10,003 bases of DNA, from contig SLKF01000303.1 in assembly GCA_007134725.1 (NCBI GenBank), forward strand, positions 1 through 10,003, read 5' to 3'. The position numbers and the translations under genes were made by a program. Source of the stretch: Clostridiales bacterium. GTDB lineage: Bacteria; Bacillota; Clostridia; Peptostreptococcales; T1SED10-28. Below are positions 1 to 7,771 of the stretch, in pieces. The notes below the pieces were generated by a model. That model was not told the origin of the DNA and searched no databases. It was given only the letters and a program-made list of their open reading frames with translations. Numbering within the stretch: position 1 is the stretch's first letter; each line of letters begins with the position of its first letter.

Positions 1-13
1 AAAAAACTTTTTT

Positions 14-23
14 AAAGGAGGAG
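14..23 (+). promoter_or_regulatory. Ribosome binding site deciding the start of the binding-protein gene
   Basis: AAAGGAGGAG is a near-perfect Shine-Dalgarno sequence. Two ATGs follow, at 25 and at 29, in different frames. The ATG at 29 has about 7 bases of spacing from the AGGAGG core and opens the long reading frame with a lipoprotein signal. The ATG at 25 is too close and lies in another frame. The start at 29 is therefore well supported. Confidence 0.85.
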
Positions 24-28
24 TATGA

Positions 29-1798
29 ATGAAGAAAAAGTTAATTTTGCTGTTGGCCTTGCTAATGGTGATGAGTTTGTTCCTTGCAGCGTGTGGAACA
101 GATGAAGATCCGGTAGACGAGGACGAAAACGGCGAAGCAGTAGACGATGAGAACGGCGACGACGAAGATGAAGGTGACGACGAAGAGGAACAAGCAACAG
201 GTGAAAGAGGCGGAACATTAAAGTTCGGTGACCATGAAACAGCAGGGACCTTTAACCCGATCTATTATTCAACAGCCTATGACAATTATGTTCTTCAATT
301 AGTTTTTAATCCTTTAATGATTAAAGACATTGACGACGAATGGGTACCGGAAATCGCAGTAGATTTTCCGGAAATTGAAGAAGATGGAAGAGTCATCACC
401 TACACACTAAAAGAAGATGTGGTATTCTCTGACGGAGAACCATTAACAGCTCATGACGTTGTATTTACTTTTAGCGCAATAGCGGATCCAAGCTATGTAG
501 GACGAATGGGTAGCGTTGTTGATAATTTAGAAGGCTACCAAGCTTACCGAGACGGAGAAGATGAAGATGCTTTAGGAGTAAAAGCATTAGACGACTACAC
601 AGTAGAGTTTACCTTTGCAGAGCCATTAAGAACAAACTTAAGCAACACAGCAAGTATGCAAATTTTATCTGAGAGTTATTACGGAGAAAATGCTTCCTAT
701 GGAGATACTCATGATCATATCTCAGGCCTTAATGCGGAGCCACTAGGAGCAGGACCTTATGTTTTAGAACAATACAGACCGGCTCAAGACGTTATTTTAG
801 TAAGAAATGACAACTACATGTATGAAGATCATTTCTTGATTGAAGAAATTGAATATCTGTTTACTACTTCTGATACTGAAATGGAAGATTTAGAAGCAGG
901 TACGATTCACATGGTGTCTACTCAAATAGACCCGGATAATATTGAAAGAGCTGAAGGTATTGCAGGAATGGAAATCAATGGTTATCCAAGAAATGCTTAT
1001 GGTTATGTTAAGACTAATCATGAAAGTGGACCGACCAGTGAATTGGAAGTAAGACAAGCATTATTCCATGCTATGCCTTTCCAAGAATTTGTAGATGGAC
1101 ATTTTAGAGGTTATGCTGGTGTTCAGTATCATCCAACATTCCCAGCAAGTTTCCACTTAACCGAGGAATTTGAAGCGAATCTAACCACTTATGAGTATGA
1201 CCTGGATAAAGCTAGAGAAATTCTGGACGATGCAGGTTGGGTAGTAGGAGATAGCGGATATAGAGAAAGAGACGGCGAAGTATTAGAACTTCGGTTCTTA
1301 GCCCTTGCTATCGAGAATCATCCTCTAGACTCATTAATTCCACTTTGGACAAGAGACTGGGGCGAAGCATTAAATATCGACTTGGTTATTGCATACGAAG
1401 ATTTCAACTCTTTAGTAGAGACCGTAATCAATGAATCAGATGCTAATGTAGACGAATGGCACATGTTCTTCTTAGCCACAAGCTCCGTTAGTTCTGATCC
1501 TCATACCAGCGTAAACGGGTTTGACAGTGCGCGTATTGGAAACGGACAAGACAATACAAGCAGATACCGAAACGACCGAGTTGACGAATTGATCGCAGAA
1601 GGTCAAAGAGCACTTACACAAGAAGAAGCAACACCGATTTATCAAGAACTTACTCAGATTTTAGTTGACGATGCAGTGTTAATGCCAATGTATGTTAACA
1701 CTACTCATGACTTCTACTATGACCACATTAAAAACTTAAACACGGATTCTGTTTACCCATGGTACCTGGCTTTAAGACATGCATATATCGAGGAGTAA
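29..1798 (+). CDS. Peptide/oligopeptide ABC transporter substrate-binding lipoprotein (SBP family 5)
   Basis: This is the extracytoplasmic receptor that captures peptides, or another family 5 ligand such as nickel complexes, and delivers them to the permeases encoded next. The 589 residues fit the OppA/DppA/AppA size range. Residues 1-22 form a lipoprotein signal: MKKK, a hydrophobic core and a lipobox LAAC with Cys22 as the lipid anchor. Residues 25-54 are an extremely acidic linker, 21 Asp/Glu out of 30 with no Lys or Arg. The family 5 fold then begins around residue 61. Recognisable blocks are FNPIYYSTAY (75-84), the PLTAHDVVFTF region (139-149), the EPLGAGPYVL strand (237-246) and VRQALFHAMP (341-350). 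The whole protein is strongly acidic. A weak hairpin separates it from the permease genes. The family is certain; the ligand cannot be read from sequence. Confidence 0.96.
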   Translation: MKKKLILLLALLMVMSLFLAACGTDEDPVDEDENGEAVDDENGDDEDEGDDEEEQATGERGGTLKFGDHETAGTFNPIYYSTAYDNYVLQLVFNPLMIKDIDDEWVPEIAVDFPEIEEDGRVITYTLKEDVVFSDGEPLTAHDVVFTFSAIADPSYVGRMGSVVDNLEGYQAYRDGEDEDALGVKALDDYTVEFTFAEPLRTNLSNTASMQILSESYYGENASYGDTHDHISGLNAEPLGAGPYVLEQYRPAQDVILVRNDNYMYEDHFLIEEIEYLFTTSDTEMEDLEAGTIHMVSTQIDPDNIERAEGIAGMEINGYPRNAYGYVKTNHESGPTSELEVRQALFHAMPFQEFVDGHFRGYAGVQYHPTFPASFHLTEEFEANLTTYEYDLDKAREILDDAGWVVGDSGYRERDGEVLELRFLALAIENHPLDSLIPLWTRDWGEALNIDLVIAYEDFNSLVETVINESDANVDEWHMFFLATSSVSSDPHTSVNGFDSARIGNGQDNTSRYRNDRVDELIAEGQRALTQEEATPIYQELTQILVDDAVLMPMYVNTTHDFYYDHIKNLNTDSVYPWYLALRHAYIEE

Positions 1799-1865
1799 AA
1801 AGAAGGAATTAAGAACGAAGCTTTACAAATAAAGAATCATAATTTCTGGATAATATGATAAAGAA

Positions 1866-1900
1866 AAGGCAATCTCATATTTATGGGGTTGCCTTAATTT
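1866..1900 (+). terminator. Hairpin between binding-protein and permease genes (attenuating terminator or mRNA stabiliser)
   Basis: AAGGCAATCTC (1866-1876) pairs with GGGGTTGCCTT (1885-1895), giving 11 base pairs including two G-U wobbles around an 8-base A/T loop. Only AATTT follows, so the T-tract is weak. I infer partial termination or 3' end protection of the binding-protein message, as is common after the receptor gene in ABC importer operons. It is unlikely to be a complete operon boundary because the next genes belong to the same transporter. Confidence 0.6.
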
Positions 1901-1973
1901 CAGAAAGTCATAGACCCATAATGTACGAGCAAGAACTAGTTTACATTATAGTAATAACATAAGGGGTGAAATA

Positions 1974-2948
1974 ATGTTAAAATATTTAATAAAAAGATTT
2001 ATAGGGCTAATTCCTATTCTGCTTATCATATCTTTCATAATTTTCTTTATGATCGAACTAATGCCTGGGGATCCTTTATCTACCCTTTTAGGAGATACGA
2101 TGCCCAATGATCCCTTAGAGCGTGCGCGATTGCGGGAAGAAATGGGACTTAACAGACCCTTGGTGACAAGATATGGAGATTGGTTAGGCAGTCTTGTGAG
2201 AGGAGACTTGGGAAAGAGCAGTATATATGGATACGAAGATGTATCTTCTGTTATGACAAGGACCATAAGGGCTTCCTTTATCCTGAATATAACGTCATTT
2301 CTTTTGGCTTTGCTAATAGCCATTCCCATTGGAGTAAAATCAGCAGTTAAAAAGTATAGTCTCTTTGACAATGTTTTTTCCGTAGTTGTATTCCTGGGAG
2401 TTTCTATGCCAAGCTTCTTTTTTGCCTTGATACTCATATACATTTTCGGACTGAATATTGATTTCTTACCAATCGGTAGAATGACATCGATCTTAAGACC
2501 GGAATCTGTTTCACGTATGACATATACCTTGGATGTAATGCGACACATGATTTTACCGGTTACGGTAATGACCTTTTTAAATTTAGCACCCTTGGCAAGA
2601 TATACCAGGAACTCGATGTTAGAAGTTTTAAAACAGGATTATATCAGAACCGCAAAATCCAAAGGTTTAAAAGACAAAGTGGTAATATACAGACATGGCT
2701 TTAGAAATGCGCTGTTGCCATTGATAACAATATTGACAATGTGGATTCCAACTTTATTCGGGGGAGCGATCATATTAGAAACTGTATTTAACTGGCCCGG
2801 AGTAGGAAGAGCTTTACTTAGAGGTATTAACGGACAAGACCGTGGATTAGTAATGGCATGTTTAGTATTTTTTGCATTATTGAGAGTATCGGCAAATCTG
2901 TTAGCTGATTTCCTTTATGGTGTAGTGGATCCTAGAGTAAGGTACTAA
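1974..2948 (+). CDS. Peptide ABC transporter permease, DppB/OppB type
   Basis: This is one of the two inner-membrane subunits that form the peptide translocation path. The 324 residues match the DppB/AppB family length. The N-terminus (MLKYLIKRFIGLIPILLIISF) is the typical first membrane span, followed by the conserved LMPGDP (29-34). A long external region precedes further spans near 103-122, 135-160, 190-208, 248-270 and 291-315. The cytoplasmic EAA coupling motif, which docks on the ATPases, is at about 218-247 (DYIRTAKSKGL at 222-232, then RHGFRNALLP). The conserved ending ETVFNWPGVGRALL and DPRVRY is present. The ATG at 1974 has AGGGGTGA at 1962-1969. The gene follows the binding-protein gene after 175 bases and precedes the partner permease by 38 bases. 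Confidence 0.96.
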   Translation: MLKYLIKRFIGLIPILLIISFIIFFMIELMPGDPLSTLLGDTMPNDPLERARLREEMGLNRPLVTRYGDWLGSLVRGDLGKSSIYGYEDVSSVMTRTIRASFILNITSFLLALLIAIPIGVKSAVKKYSLFDNVFSVVVFLGVSMPSFFFALILIYIFGLNIDFLPIGRMTSILRPESVSRMTYTLDVMRHMILPVTVMTFLNLAPLARYTRNSMLEVLKQDYIRTAKSKGLKDKVVIYRHGFRNALLPLITILTMWIPTLFGGAIILETVFNWPGVGRALLRGINGQDRGLVMACLVFFALLRVSANLLADFLYGVVDPRVRY

Positions 2949-2986
2949 AATATGGACACTATTATATTAAGCTAGGAGGGTATTAA

Positions 2987-3982
2987 ATGGCTGAGATTAA
3001 AAACGAAAAAACCGATTTGTTAAAAATAGAGACTAAAGTTGAAGGTCCATGGATCGTAGCATGGAAAAGATTTAAAAAGAACAAAGTTTCATTGGCCGGG
3101 GGAATATTATTTGTTTTGATATTTCTATCAGTTTGGATCATTCCATTTGTAATTGATTTTCAATTACAGGGTGATTTAGGTTACACCGGGGTTGAACGCT
3201 TCGGAAACGCTATGAGTATTAACATTGGCGAGCACGGCTTTGACCTTACCAACAGTAGACAGAAACCTTCGTTTATCGATTCCGAATCCGAGCATTTTTT
3301 GGGTACGGACGATCAAGGGAGAGACATCCTCTTTAGAGTGTTTTTTGGAGGACGGATGTCCATGAACATTGGATTTTTGGTAGCCTTCATGACGATGTTT
3401 TTAGGATCTACGATTGGAATACTTGCTGGTTATCATGGAGGCATAGTGGATGATCTTCTTATGAGATTCACAGAAATTGTTGCCTCGTTACCTTTTTTAC
3501 CGATCATGATGACCTTGTCCTTTATCATGAGGTGGGTTCCCCAGGAACAAACCATGTTCGTGGTGGTTATAGTCATAGGAATCATATCATGGACAGGGCT
3601 AGCACGTTTAGTTAGAGGGCAGGTCTTATCCCTTAGAGAACTGGAATTTATGCAAGCGACAGAAATTTTAGGGCTGAGTACGACCTCTAGATTGTTTAGA
3701 CACTTACTTCCAAATGTTTTGACTTACATCATCGTTAGTACTACACTGGGTATTGGTGGTGCCATATTACTGGAAGCCGGTCTATCCTTTTTAGGCTTAG
3801 GAGTTACACCGCCCGCACCAAGTTGGGGCAACATGGTACAAGCAGCCCGTACAGGAGTCATCTTACAAAGTTTTCCTCATATGTGGGTACCACCAGGTTT
3901 ATTGATCATATTAACAGTAGTTAGTGTGAACCTGTTAGGTGAAGGACTAAGAGATGCTTTAGATCCAAAAGAGATAAGGTAG
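2987..3982 (+). CDS. Peptide ABC transporter permease, DppC/OppC type
   Basis: This is the second membrane subunit, pairing with the product of the preceding gene. The 331 residues are slightly long for the family. The cytoplasmic N-terminus contains WKRFKKNKVSLAGG (26-39), the OppC N-terminal signature, and leads into the first span (about 37-56). The external loop before the conserved FLGTDDQGRDIL (104-115) is about 48 residues, longer than in short DppC proteins and more like OppC. The EAA coupling motif is at about 219-243 (EFMQATEILGL, then RHLLPN). The late signature EAGLSFLGLGVTPPAPSWG (263-281) and the ending LLGEGLRDALDPK (317-329) are intact. The ribosome binding site AGGAGGG (2974-2980) lies 6 bases before the ATG. 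The TAG stop is followed at once by the first ATPase gene. Confidence 0.96.
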   Translation: MAEIKNEKTDLLKIETKVEGPWIVAWKRFKKNKVSLAGGILFVLIFLSVWIIPFVIDFQLQGDLGYTGVERFGNAMSINIGEHGFDLTNSRQKPSFIDSESEHFLGTDDQGRDILFRVFFGGRMSMNIGFLVAFMTMFLGSTIGILAGYHGGIVDDLLMRFTEIVASLPFLPIMMTLSFIMRWVPQEQTMFVVVIVIGIISWTGLARLVRGQVLSLRELEFMQATEILGLSTTSRLFRHLLPNVLTYIIVSTTLGIGGAILLEAGLSFLGLGVTPPAPSWGNMVQAARTGVILQSFPHMWVPPGLLIILTVVSVNLLGEGLRDALDPKEIR

Positions 3983-3986
3983 GTGG
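3976..3986 (+). promoter_or_regulatory. Ribosome binding site deciding the start of the first ATPase gene
   Basis: AAGGTAGGTGG overlaps the permease stop codon (TAG, 3980-3982). AGGTGG at 3981-3986 sits 5 bases before the ATG at 3992. The in-frame GTG at 3983 lies inside this site and would have only about 3 bases of spacing from AAGG. I therefore prefer ATG 3992 over GTG 3983; the difference is three codons. Confidence 0.6.
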
Positions 3987-3991
3987 AAGAA

Positions 3992-4972
3992 ATGAAGGAT
4001 ATATTACAAGTAGAAAATCTAAAAACCCATTTTTTTACAGATAAAGGGGTTGTTAAAGCCGTTGATGGAAATACCTTTACCGTAAAAGAAGGGCAAACCT
4101 TAGGAATTGTTGGGGAGTCCGGCTGCGGGAAGAGTATTACGGCCATGAGCATCCTGAATTTGATTGAAGCACCGGGAAGAATTGTTGAAGGTTCCATTAA
4201 GTTTATGGGTGAAGAGTTGGTGGGAACATCGGATAAACGAATCCGAGAGATTCGAGGAAATGAAATATCCATGATCTTTCAGGAACCGATGACTTCTCTT
4301 AATCCGGTTTTTAGAGTGGGAGAACAAATAGGAGAAGCCTTAATTCTTCATAGAAATCTCACAAAAAAAGAAGCGAAAAACGTCGGTATCGAAATGCTCA
4401 ATTTAGTTGGGATTCCTAGAGCCGAACGAGTAATTGATGACTATCCTCACCAATTATCCGGTGGTATGCGTCAGAGGGTAATGATTGCAATGGCATTAGC
4501 ATGTAATCCAAAACTGTTGATTGCAGATGAGCCAACAACTGCATTGGACGTAACTATTCAAGCACAGATTTTATCCTTGATGAATCGGGTAAAAGTAGAA
4601 ACCAATACTTCGATTATAATGATTACCCACGATCTGGGTGTGGTTGCACAGATGGCGGATCATGTAATTGTTATGTATTCCGGAAAAATCGTGGAATCCG
4701 CTCCGGTACAGGAATTATACGGAGAACCGAAACATCCTTATACTGTGGGACTTCTTAACTCTATACCAAAACTTGATGAAGAACTTGAAGAGTTGAATAC
4801 CATCGAAGGAATGGTTCCGAGTCCCTTCGAATTGCCAGTTGGATGTTACTATGAGCCTCGTTGTGATAAATCTATGGAGATTTGCAAACACAAGCAGCCC
4901 GGAACCTACAATATTAATGAAAATCATACGGTAAGTTGTTTTTTATATTCAGATGAAGGGGGAGAAGAATAA
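3992..4972 (+). CDS. Peptide ABC transporter ATP-binding protein, DppD/OppD type
   Basis: This cytoplasmic ATPase powers the importer and forms a heterodimer with the product of the next gene. Numbered from ATG 3992 it has 326 residues. All ABC motifs are intact: Walker A GESGCGKS (41-48), Q-loop Gln97 ([11 protein letters not shown]), signature LSGGM (155-159), Walker B LLIADE (175-180), D-loop (ALD) and switch His213 (ITHD). The C-terminal oligopeptide-transporter extension carries four cysteines spaced C-x5-C-x6-C-x17-C (285, 291, 298, 316). In the related Mycobacterium tuberculosis Dpp importer the DppD extension binds a 4Fe-4S cluster; assigning one here is inference. An alternative start, GTG 3983, abuts the permease stop and would add three residues. 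The stop abuts the next start (TAAATG). Confidence 0.96.
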   Translation: MKDILQVENLKTHFFTDKGVVKAVDGNTFTVKEGQTLGIVGESGCGKSITAMSILNLIEAPGRIVEGSIKFMGEELVGTSDKRIREIRGNEISMIFQEPMTSLNPVFRVGEQIGEALILHRNLTKKEAKNVGIEMLNLVGIPRAERVIDDYPHQLSGGMRQRVMIAMALACNPKLLIADEPTTALDVTIQAQILSLMNRVKVETNTSIIMITHDLGVVAQMADHVIVMYSGKIVESAPVQELYGEPKHPYTVGLLNSIPKLDEELEELNTIEGMVPSPFELPVGCYYEPRCDKSMEICKHKQPGTYNINENHTVSCFLYSDEGGEE

Positions 4973-5944
4973 ATGAGAGAGAAAATTTTAGAAGTAAAAA
5001 ACGTCAAAAAATACTTCCCCATCCATGCAGGTCTGTTTAAAAAACCTTTACAGGTAAAGGCAGTAGATGATGTATCTTTCACCATGTATAAGGGGGAAAC
5101 ATTAGGTTTAGTAGGAGAGTCCGGTTGCGGGAAATCTACATTAGGACGTACAATTGTTAGGCTCTATGAGCCTACTGCGGGACAAATTATTTTTAAAGAT
5201 CAGGATATTTCCAAATGGAAGAGTAATAAATTGAAAAAACTAAGACAGGAAATGCAACTGATTTTTCAAGACCCATACAGTTCATTAAACCCCCGAATGA
5301 ATGTCAGCTCCATAGTTGGAGAAGCGCTTTTAGCACATAAATTGGTAACCAAAGATGAATTTAAAGATAGAGTAACAGAAATTGTTGAAAAGTGCGGATT
5401 GGCCTCTTATCATATAAACCGCTATCCTCATCAGTTTTCCGGGGGACAACGGCAAAGAATCGGGGTAGCCCGGGCATTAGCTATGAACCCGGACTTTATT
5501 GTCGCCGATGAGCCGGTTTCGGCCCTGGATGTTTCGGTGCAGTCCCAAGTGCTTAACATGATGAATGGTCTGAAGGCGGAATTTGGTCTGTCCTATTTAT
5601 TTATTTCCCATGATTTAAGTGTTGTAAAACATATTAGTGACCGAATTGGTGTAATGTACCTTGGTTCCCTTGTTGAGCTGACGGGGAAAAGAGAATTATA
5701 CAATAATCCTCTGCATCCTTATACAAAGGCCTTGATGCTGGCGATTCCTGAACCGAATCCAAAAAAGATTAAAAAGATGGAAGCGGTTAAGGGAGAAATT
5801 CCAAGTAATATTAATACACCTTCCGGGTGCAAATTTCATACCAGATGTCCCTATATGAAGGATGTTTGTAAGGAAGAAGTACCGGAGTTCAGAGAAATTG
5901 AAAAAGATCATTACGTTGCTTGTCACTTTGCGGGAGAGATTTAA
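4973..5944 (+). CDS. Peptide ABC transporter ATP-binding protein, DppF/OppF type
   Basis: This is the second ATPase of the importer, 323 residues. It starts with the DppF/OppF N-terminus ([12 protein letters not shown] at 11-22), which distinguishes this subunit from DppD. The motifs are complete: Walker [10 protein letters not shown] (48-56), Q-loop Gln99 ([11 protein letters not shown]), signature FSGGQ (155-159), Walker B FIVADE (175-180) and switch His213 (ISHD). The C-terminal extension repeats the cysteine pattern of its partner, C-x5-C-x6-C-x17-C (286, 292, 299, 317), so both halves of the ATPase heterodimer could hold a metal centre. The ATG directly follows the TAA of the preceding gene, with AAGGGGGAG at 4956-4964 inside that gene. 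This implies translational coupling. Its own stop is followed directly by the start of a small gene. Confidence 0.96.
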   Translation: MREKILEVKNVKKYFPIHAGLFKKPLQVKAVDDVSFTMYKGETLGLVGESGCGKSTLGRTIVRLYEPTAGQIIFKDQDISKWKSNKLKKLRQEMQLIFQDPYSSLNPRMNVSSIVGEALLAHKLVTKDEFKDRVTEIVEKCGLASYHINRYPHQFSGGQRQRIGVARALAMNPDFIVADEPVSALDVSVQSQVLNMMNGLKAEFGLSYLFISHDLSVVKHISDRIGVMYLGSLVELTGKRELYNNPLHPYTKALMLAIPEPNPKKIKKMEAVKGEIPSNINTPSGCKFHTRCPYMKDVCKEEVPEFREIEKDHYVACHFAGEI

Positions 5945-6160
5945 ATGAATGATGATAAGAAAGAAAAAAGTAATAAAAAACCAAGAAAGATTTCTTTCTT
6001 CGATGCATTAAAGAAAAAAGAAATAGATAAAGATGAAATAGATGACTTAGAAAAAGGTGACTTTCTTGCAATGATGATTGCAATAGCTTCCTATATGATC
6101 CCTCTTGCGATCATTGTTGTATTGTTTTTTGTGTTATTGTCTTGGATTTTTGTAAATTAA
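5945..6160 (+). CDS. Small single-span membrane protein at the end of the transporter operon (unknown function)
   Basis: I do not recognise this 71-residue protein. Residues 1-39 are hydrophilic and rich in charge: Lys-rich at 5-25, then alternating acidic and basic to about 38. Residues 40-70 are almost entirely hydrophobic (LAMMIAIASY, then MIPLAIIVVL, then FFVLLSWIFV) with a single Pro53, so one C-terminal membrane helix with the basic tail inside is likely. There is no signal cleavage site. The gene is likely real. Its ATG abuts the TAA of the second ATPase gene, it has GGGAGAG at 5932-5938 as a ribosome binding site, and the operon terminator follows its stop by 16 bases. A role as an accessory or stabilising subunit of the importer is inference from position only. 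Confidence 0.8.
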   Translation: MNDDKKEKSNKKPRKISFFDALKKKEIDKDEIDDLEKGDFLAMMIAIASYMIPLAIIVVLFFVLLSWIFVN

Positions 6161-6176
6161 AAGTTATACTTTTCTA

Positions 6177-6205
6177 GGCCCTGATGATTTCAGGGTCATT
6201 TTTTT
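6177..6205 (+). terminator. Rho-independent terminator of the peptide transporter operon
   Basis: GGCCCTGA (6177-6184) pairs with TCAGGGTC (6190-6197), 8 base pairs with one G-U, around a 5-base loop. Seven T residues follow at 6199-6205. It lies 16 bases after the stop of the small membrane protein gene and before the promoter of the next gene, so it marks the operon end. Confidence 0.92.
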
Positions 6206-6218
6206 ATAGAGAAACGAC

Positions 6219-6247
6219 TTATCAAAAGACCGATAATTTGTTATAGT
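6219..6247 (+). promoter_or_regulatory. Probable sigma-A promoter of the response regulator/phosphatase gene
   Basis: TTATCA (6219-6224) matches TTGACA at 4 of 6 positions. TATAGT (6242-6247) matches TATAAT at 5 of 6. The spacer is exactly 17 bases. The site lies between a strong terminator and a gene with the ribosome binding site AGGGGGA (6264-6270) and ATG at 6277, so a promoter is expected here. A nearby ATTATAG (6251-6257) is a less well spaced alternative for the -10. Confidence 0.55.
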
Positions 6248-6276
6248 AGGATTATAGTTGGATAGGGGGACGAATC

Positions 6277-7431
6277 ATGCATTATAATGTACTAATTGTG
6301 GACGATATGCCGGTCAACCGAAAACTGATGAAAAAAGTGTTGAAAAACAGCGTAGAGGAAGTTACCTTTTATGAAGCGGAAGATGGATTTCAGGCGTTGG
6401 AGATGCTGGAAAGAAAGGAAATCGACTTAATAATACTGGACCTGATGATGCCGGGAAAAGACGGTTATCAGGTGCTTCGGGAGATTAAAGAGCAAGAGGA
6501 CTTAATGGACATTCCCGTTATTGTAAACTCTGCGGTGGATGATATGGCAAGTATCAAAGAAACCCTGACCCTTGGGGCTATTGACTACTTCACCAAACCC
6601 ATTACACCGGATCAGATGAAGGTGATTATTCCTTTGAAAGTTCATAATGCCCTGAAGTTTTATGAACAGAAAAAAGAGTTGATCAAGGCCAATGAAAAAA
6701 TGATGCAGGAGATGAAAATAGCCAGTCTACTGCAGAAAGCATTGATAACGGAAAAGCAGGACCTGGAAAAGGTACGGGTTACCAGTAAGTATATTCCCTC
6801 CAGTCAAATCGGGGGAGACTTTCACGATTGTGTAGAGATGGATGGCAAGGTATGGTTTATGATCGCCGACGTCACCGGTCACGGTGTGGCCGCGGCCATG
6901 GTATCCTCCATGGTTAAGGTGATTTTTAATCACGTGATCCAGGAAAGCAAAACCCCTAAAGAGGTGTTGGAGCAAATCAATCATACCTTTTATCATATGA
7001 TGAGTGACAATCGTCACCTTTGTTTTTCCGCCTTTGTGGGACTGATCGAAGAGAAAAGTTTAAGCTATGCCAATGCGGGACATCCCTATGCCGGTCATTA
7101 TCGGGGAGGGAATGATGAAGTGGAGAGTCTTGAACAAAACGGATTTTTGATCGGGGTTTTTGAAGATACGGACTATGAAGATGTGACCACCACCATCGCC
7201 CCGGGAGATTTTATCATCGCCTATACCGACGGCTTGTATGAAACCAAATTGGTTGAGGGGGGAAGCTCCAACAGCCATGAAACCGTATTCGAAGAAATGA
7301 AAAAGCATAAAGGACTGATTTCCCATAGTCAGGAAGCGTTTATGAAAGCCATGATTCGAAGTTTCGGAAAATTCGAAGACGGAGACTTTGAAGACGATGT
7401 GGCCCTGATGATGATTGAGGTAAAATCCTAA
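6277..7431 (+). CDS. Response regulator with PP2C-type (RsbU/SpoIIE) serine phosphatase output domain
   Basis: This cytoplasmic signalling protein of 384 residues carries an N-terminal receiver domain (about 3-120). Its acidic pocket is Asp9-Asp10, the phospho-acceptor is Asp55 (LIILDLMMPG), the switch Ser is Ser85 and the conserved Lys is Lys107 (YFTKP). A charged, probably coiled-coil linker (about 122-165) leads to a PPM/SpoIIE phosphatase domain. That domain shows GGDFHD (179-184, Asp181), ADVTGHGVAAAM (197-208, Asp198), YANAGHP (264-270), AYTDGLYE (315-322, Asp318) and EDDVAL (372-377), so the metal-binding aspartates are present. In known relatives, phosphorylation of the receiver activates dephosphorylation of an anti-sigma-factor antagonist, freeing a sigma factor. 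The cognate kinase, antagonist and sigma factor are not in the window, so the pathway is unknown. Confidence 0.93.
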   Translation: MHYNVLIVDDMPVNRKLMKKVLKNSVEEVTFYEAEDGFQALEMLERKEIDLIILDLMMPGKDGYQVLREIKEQEDLMDIPVIVNSAVDDMASIKETLTLGAIDYFTKPITPDQMKVIIPLKVHNALKFYEQKKELIKANEKMMQEMKIASLLQKALITEKQDLEKVRVTSKYIPSSQIGGDFHDCVEMDGKVWFMIADVTGHGVAAAMVSSMVKVIFNHVIQESKTPKEVLEQINHTFYHMMSDNRHLCFSAFVGLIEEKSLSYANAGHPYAGHYRGGNDEVESLEQNGFLIGVFEDTDYEDVTTTIAPGDFIIAYTDGLYETKLVEGGSSNSHETVFEEMKKHKGLISHSQEAFMKAMIRSFGKFEDGDFEDDVALMMIEVKS

Positions 7432-7440
7432 GTGCTTTTC

Positions 7441-7470
7441 TTGACAGAAGACTACTGTTTTGTGTACAAT
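7441..7470 (+). promoter_or_regulatory. Sigma-A promoter of the T-box leader and ileS
   Basis: TTGACA (7441-7446) is a perfect -35 box. TACAAT (7465-7470) matches the -10 consensus at 5 of 6 positions, and the spacer is 18 bases. Transcription would begin near 7477, just before stem I of the T-box. The -35 box lies only 9 bases after the stop of the phosphatase gene, and no terminator comes between them. Confidence 0.88.
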
Positions 7471-7581
7471 AGATTAAACTTAAGAATAATCGAAAGGTTT
7501 AGACGGGAACAGTACTTTAGTCCCTTTGTTTATAGAGATGCAACTCTCGGCTGAAAAGTTGCAACAAAGGATTAAATGAAG

Positions 7582-7584
7582 ATC
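7582..7584 (+). promoter_or_regulatory. T-box specifier codon AUC (isoleucine)
   Basis: The triplet ATC sits in the unpaired 3' side of the stem I internal loop, in the context GAAG-ATC-ATCC, followed by the purine expected after a specifier. It would pair with the GAU anticodon of tRNA-Ile, matching the downstream ileS. A second ATC follows directly at 7585-7587, so the register could be shifted by one codon without changing the amino acid. Confidence 0.82.
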
Positions 7585-7771
7585 ATCCCCGAACCGATTC
7601 TTAGAACACTTTTCCGGTTTTGAGTGCAAAAGTATTGTAAATACAGGAACTCAAAAGCAAGGAAAGGTAAGTAAAAGAATCCGTACAGAATACGTTACAT
7701 TCCCCAGAGTGATAGAAAATCACGCTAATTTTCCCAGCGATTGTCGGATTAGCCTCCGGTTTTCTGTAATC

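Noticed and set aside
1..13. AAAAAACTTTTTT inverted repeat at the left edge
   Set aside because: A short A/T palindrome cut by the window edge and directly before a ribosome binding site. It has no GC stem, so it is not supportable as a terminator or operator.
1920..1973. Possible internal promoter before the first permease gene (TTTACA 1940-1945, TATAGT 1947-1952)
   Set aside because: The two boxes overlap the wrong way for one promoter. No -35-like sequence sits about 17 bases before TATAGT, and no -10 sits about 17 bases after TTTACA.
1946..2548. 200-residue open frame on the - strand
   Set aside because: It lies opposite the first permease gene, whose family motifs are unambiguous. It has no ribosome binding site and reads as low-complexity basic sequence, so it is a shadow.
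3983..3985. GTG as the start of the first ATPase gene
   Set aside because: It abuts the permease stop and lies inside the likely ribosome binding site. ATG 3992 has a better spaced AGGTGG. The choice changes only three residues.
29..5944. Nickel or other non-peptide importer
   Set aside because: Family 5 systems include nickel and sugar importers, but the two-ATPase layout and permease signatures fit the peptide group best. Ligand cannot be settled from sequence, so the call stays at peptide/oligopeptide type without gene symbols.
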